From Halorubrum sp. CBA1229 (GTDB lineage Archaea > Halobacteriota > Halobacteria > Halobacteriales > Haloferacaceae): 64,000 nucleotides of DNA. This document shows positions 61,499 through 64,000 of this stretch, in pieces; positions within the stretch are counted from its first letter, which is position 1, and each line of letters starts with the position of its first letter. The stretch spans positions 1,550,001 to 1,614,000 of the forward strand of contig NZ_CP054585.1 of NCBI RefSeq assembly GCF_003721435.2. The letters run 5' to 3'. The notes under the pieces were generated by a model that saw only the letters and a list, made by a program, of their open reading frames with translations, ran no database searches and was not told the origin of the DNA. Position numbers and translations under genes: made by a program.

Positions 61499-62617
61499 AT
61501 GGACCCATCCGACGACCCGATCCACGTCCTCCTCGCGGTCGCCGACGCCGACGGGGCGGACTCGTCGACGCCCGCGGCGGCGTCGATCGAACGCCGCGAC
61601 GACCGGTTCGTCGTCGAGACCGTCCGGGACCCCGACGCCGCGGCGACGCTGCGTTCGACCGACCGGTTCGACTGCGTCGTCGCCGCGGTCGACTTCGCGG
61701 ACGGCGACGGGCTCGGTTTCCTCGTCGACGCCGCCGAGGCGCCGGAACCGGTCCCGCGCCTCCTCGTGATCGACGAGGATCGGGTCGCGGACCCCTCGGC
61801 GGTCGTCGCCGAGGCGCTCGCGGCGGACGTCACCGACGTCGTTCGGGTCGCCGAGGGCGACCCGGCCTCTCGGCTGCTCGCCAACCGGGTCGCCAACGCG
61901 GTCGAGTCGCGCCGCGCCGCGGTCGAGGTGGACCGCCAGCGCGAGCGGCTCGACCGCTTCGTGAGCGGCGTCTCACACGACCTCCGGAGCCCGCTCAACG
62001 TCGCGCAGGGCCGGCTGCGGATGGCCCGGGACGACCCCGAGGGCGAGCACCTCGACGTGGCGGCGGCCGCGGTCGACCGCACCTTCGAGCTGATCGCCGA
62101 CCTGCTCACCCTCGCCAAGCAGGGGGAGAAACCGCGCGAGCTGGAGTCGGTCGGGCTCCGCGAAACAGTCGAGGAGTGCTGGGCGACCGTCGCCACCGGC
62201 GACGCGACGCTGGTCGTCGAGAGCGACCGGCGGGTGCTGGCCGACCCGAGCCGGCTGAAACAGCTCCTCGAGAACCTTATCGGCAACAGCGTGGAACACG
62301 GTTCCACGGGCAGCCGGGCGGACCCCGGCGACGACGTCACCGTCACCGTCGGCGCCGTGACTCCGATGTACACCGCGACGCGCGCCGACACCAGCCTCCC
62401 GACCGGATTTTACGTGGCCGACGACGGCCCGGGGATCCCCGAGGCGGAACGCGACCGCGTCTTCGAGGTGGGGTACACGACCGACCGAGACGGCACCGGC
62501 TTCGGGCTCAACATCGTCCGCGAGGTCGCCGCCGCCCACGGCTGGGAGGTCCGCGTCACCGAAAGCGCCGACGGCGGCGCCCGCTTCGAGGTCACCGGCG
62601 TCGCCGTCGACGAATGA
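61499..62617 (+). CDS. Soluble histidine kinase with degenerate receiver-like N-terminus
   Basis: 372 residues from the ATG at 61499. The N-terminal about 130 residues form a receiver-like fold whose Asp position (DCVVAAVDFADGDG) is not clearly canonical. A dimerisation domain has the phosphoacceptor His in VSHDLRSPLN. An HATPase domain follows (LENLIGNSVEHG, DDGPGIP, GTGFGLNIVREV). No membrane helices. CTTTATC at 61457-61463 is a TATA candidate. Confidence 0.88.
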   Translation: MDPSDDPIHVLLAVADADGADSSTPAAASIERRDDRFVVETVRDPDAAATLRSTDRFDCVVAAVDFADGDGLGFLVDAAEAPEPVPRLLVIDEDRVADPSAVVAEALAADVTDVVRVAEGDPASRLLANRVANAVESRRAAVEVDRQRERLDRFVSGVSHDLRSPLNVAQGRLRMARDDPEGEHLDVAAAAVDRTFELIADLLTLAKQGEKPRELESVGLRETVEECWATVATGDATLVVESDRRVLADPSRLKQLLENLIGNSVEHGSTGSRADPGDDVTVTVGAVTPMYTATRADTSLPTGFYVADDGPGIPEAERDRVFEVGYTTDRDGTGFGLNIVREVAAAHGWEVRVTESADGGARFEVTGVAVDE

Positions 62618-63215
62618 GAGGGGGTTGGCGACCGCTCCGCGGTGAGGGTCTCGTCGGCGGAAAAATTGCGGCGGCGCTCGCGGCGCGTGGACGGGTCGCC
62701 GTCACGGCGCCCGCGTTCCGATTCGGATCGGCTCCGCGTCTGATCCCCCGGTCGACTCCGTCGGCGGGACCCGGGTGCGCGTTCCGATCGGCGATTCCTC
62801 GGTCGTCGTGCGGTCGTCGTTCGGCATCGCAACTGTGTGACATTCACAGGTACGGAAGAGCGTTTTGTGCTAATGTGGGGGGATCGGCTTGTAGACTGGA
62901 TATTTTAATAGGAGTTGTAACGGAGAGGAGCGAACGTCACGACACCGAGCGAGCCCCGTCGATTCCGCTCGTGGCTCTCCGAAACTCGTTGGTCGGTCTC
63001 AGGCGGGAGCGCCGCGGGATTCGAGACGGCCACCGCGACAGACGCGACATGTCGGCCGAGGTTTCGGCGTCGACCACACCGCGTTCGACCGGGGTTCTCT
63101 GCACCGCGCCGTCACCCGTCTCACGCGGAGCCGATACCGTCTGCGCCGTCCCGGTGACAGAAAAACGGGCGGTACAGCCGCGCTACTGCGGTCGCCGACG
63201 TCGCCGTCTGCGCGC
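62618..63215. other. Non-coding region downstream of the histidine kinase
   Basis: No supported gene. A short hairpin ACCGC-TCC-GCGGT (62631-62643) may end the kinase transcript. TATTTTAATA (62901-62910) is a promoter-like AT island with no ORF positioned behind it. CTGTG-TGACATT-CACAG near 62836 is a weak palindrome. The frames overlapping here have Arg-rich low-complexity products. Confidence 0.55.
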
Positions 63216-63833
63216 TCACTCGTCTTCGAACACGCCCCTGACGATCGTTTCGATGAGCGCGTCTTCGACCTCCTCGTAGGCGGCGTCGGTGTCGGCACCG
63301 ATCGGGGCGTTCCGCGACCGCGCGGTAAAGACGAGCGAGATGAACATCTGGTCGATCAGCTCGGGATCGTCGTACCGGAACGCGTCGAGTTTCGCCCAGC
63401 GCTCGGCGAACGGGAGCGCCGAATCGCGGATCTCGGTCGCGATCGACTCCCCCTCGGACTCGGCGTCGGCGATGCGGTCCTGTAGCGCGCGCAGCTCGCC
63501 GTCGACGATCAGCGAGGAAATGAGCGGGTTCGATCGCACCTCGCGCAGCGTCGTTTTCAGCAGCACGCGTACCTCCTCGCGCGGGCTGTCGACTTCGGCG
63601 ACGGCGTCGGCGATCTTCCCCTCCAACGACTCGCGCTCCGCGAGGAGCACTTCGACGTACAGCGCCTCCTTGGAGTCGAAAAACTGGTAGAACGTGCTCG
63701 TGCCGATCCCGACTTCTGCCGTGAGATCGCTGATCCGCGTGCGTTCGAACCCGAACTGCGTGAACAACTCTCGGCCGGCGTCGACCAGTTGAGACCGGAT
63801 TCGCTCGCGATCCCGATCGGTGAATCGGCTCAT
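63216..63833 (-). CDS. TetR/AcrR-family transcriptional repressor
   Basis: 205 residues from the ATG at 63833. The HTH is RTRISDLTAEVGIGTSTFYQFFDSKEALY-like (about residues 31-60) with a helical ligand-binding domain after it. Divergent from the gene beginning at 63939; such repressors usually control the adjacent transporter or enzyme. A longer ATG at 63905 would take in the promoter. Confidence 0.9.
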   Translation of the reverse strand: MSRFTDRDRERIRSQLVDAGRELFTQFGFERTRISDLTAEVGIGTSTFYQFFDSKEALYVEVLLAERESLEGKIADAVAEVDSPREEVRVLLKTTLREVRSNPLISSLIVDGELRALQDRIADAESEGESIATEIRDSALPFAERWAKLDAFRYDDPELIDQMFISLVFTARSRNAPIGADTDAAYEEVEDALIETIVRGVFEDE

Positions 63834-63909
63834 TGGTGAGATATTCGGCCGTTGTCTATCGATCGGGAATGCTCCATCGATCGCACGTTGTGAACCCAAA
63901 AACAAAGTG

Positions 63910-63916
63910 TTTATTG
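63910..63916 (+). promoter_or_regulatory. TATA box of the truncated plus-strand gene
   Basis: TTTATTG, 23-29 bp before the ATG at 63939, and inside the region probably controlled by the divergent TetR repressor. Confidence 0.5.
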
Positions 63917-63938
63917 ATTCGTGGCCGTGTGATCGGGT

Positions 63939-64000
63939 ATGGAGCAGACCGCGGCGGGAGACGACACGGTGCGTTCTAATCGCCAGTATCGAGACGCGAC
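63939..64000 (+). CDS. Partial gene (5' end only), divergent from the TetR repressor
   Basis: Starts MEQTAAGDDTVRSNRQYRDA and runs off the window end. Leaderless spacing from the TATA-like box supports the start. The product cannot be identified from about 20 residues; the context suggests a target of the TetR repressor. Confidence 0.5.
   Translation, partial: MEQTAAGDDTVRSNRQYRDA

Noticed and set aside
62592-62843. 83-residue minus-strand frame after the histidine kinase
   Set aside because: Poly-Arg and low complexity; overlaps the kinase C-terminus and has no promoter at the right distance.
63049-63279. 76-codon plus-strand frame overlapping the tetR 3' end
   Set aside because: Arg/Ser-rich product, overlaps a certain gene on the other strand and lacks a positioned promoter.

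Overview
The window is chromosomal DNA of an extremely halophilic archaeon (class Halobacteria). Evidence read from the sequence: high G+C, very acidic proteins rich in Asp, Glu and Val, an archaellum operon, Tat-type lipoprotein signals, archaeal ribosomal stalk genes, PriL and RFC, and many TATA boxes 25-30 bp upstream of start codons (leaderless transcripts). Gene order and the dispersed GC-rich repeats fit Halorubrum or a close relative; that placement is inference. No genus-level marker such as 16S rRNA is present.

Layout. 1-350: tandem 57-bp modules of a dispersed repeat. 355-15183 (minus strand): motility block. It holds arlJ-I-H-G-F-CE with its own promoter, then cheD-cheC-cheY, an adhesin-like surface protein, a zinc-ribbon membrane protein (plus strand), an RGG-linker protein and two tandem archaellins. 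15545-21345: signalling and regulation, with two winged-helix/membrane-protein pairs, a KaiC-like ATPase, a response regulator behind a mini-cistron, and a lipoprotein/molybdopterin-oxidoreductase operon. 21385-27653: DHH exonuclease, metY-metX, a second copy of the dispersed repeat, and an acyl-CoA ligase. 27707-31172: small proteins, Hef and a lone VapB-like antitoxin. 31181-37921: fused cytochrome b/molybdopterin protein, MBL hydrolase, aspartoacylase-like enzyme, Tfx regulator, TRAM and SWIM proteins, BKACE enzyme and a vapBC pair. 38019-42334: propionyl/acetyl-CoA carboxylase (pccA; pccB-pccX) with a possible structured RNA between. 42600-44740: the rpl1-rpl10-rpl12 operon with an L1-type leader. 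45134-50538: SWIM protein, PriL, small membrane proteins, phosphatidylserine decarboxylase and RfcC. 50834-55462: a carbohydrate ABC transporter operon. 55514-64000: membrane and DUF192 proteins, tRNA-Val with a nearby copy of its 3' end, lipoprotein, CNNM/CBS protein, SDR, HAD, histidine kinase and a TetR repressor divergent from a truncated gene.

How the genes work together. ArlB archaellins are processed prepilin-like subunits. ArlJ and ArlI form the platform and motor ATPase. ArlF/G are the pseudoperiplasmic stator. ArlCE with ArlH links the motor to CheY through the chemotaxis system, and CheC/CheD adjust the signal. CheA, CheB, CheR and CheW must lie elsewhere. MetX and MetY together convert homoserine to homocysteine. 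The pcc genes form an acyl-CoA carboxylase. The four ABC genes form a complete importer.

Most unusual signals: (1) two copies of a repeat element with TATA-bearing modules at exactly 57-bp spacing; (2) overlooked small ORFs that tile gaps in operons or precede genes at leaderless spacing (44 codons between arlH and arlI, 6 codons between arlI and arlJ, 15 codons before the response regulator, 34 codons before hef); (3) a TATA-led run of nested hairpins between two convergent genes; (4) a 25-bp duplication of the tRNA-Val 3' end. No CRISPR array, integrase, transposase or rRNA was found.
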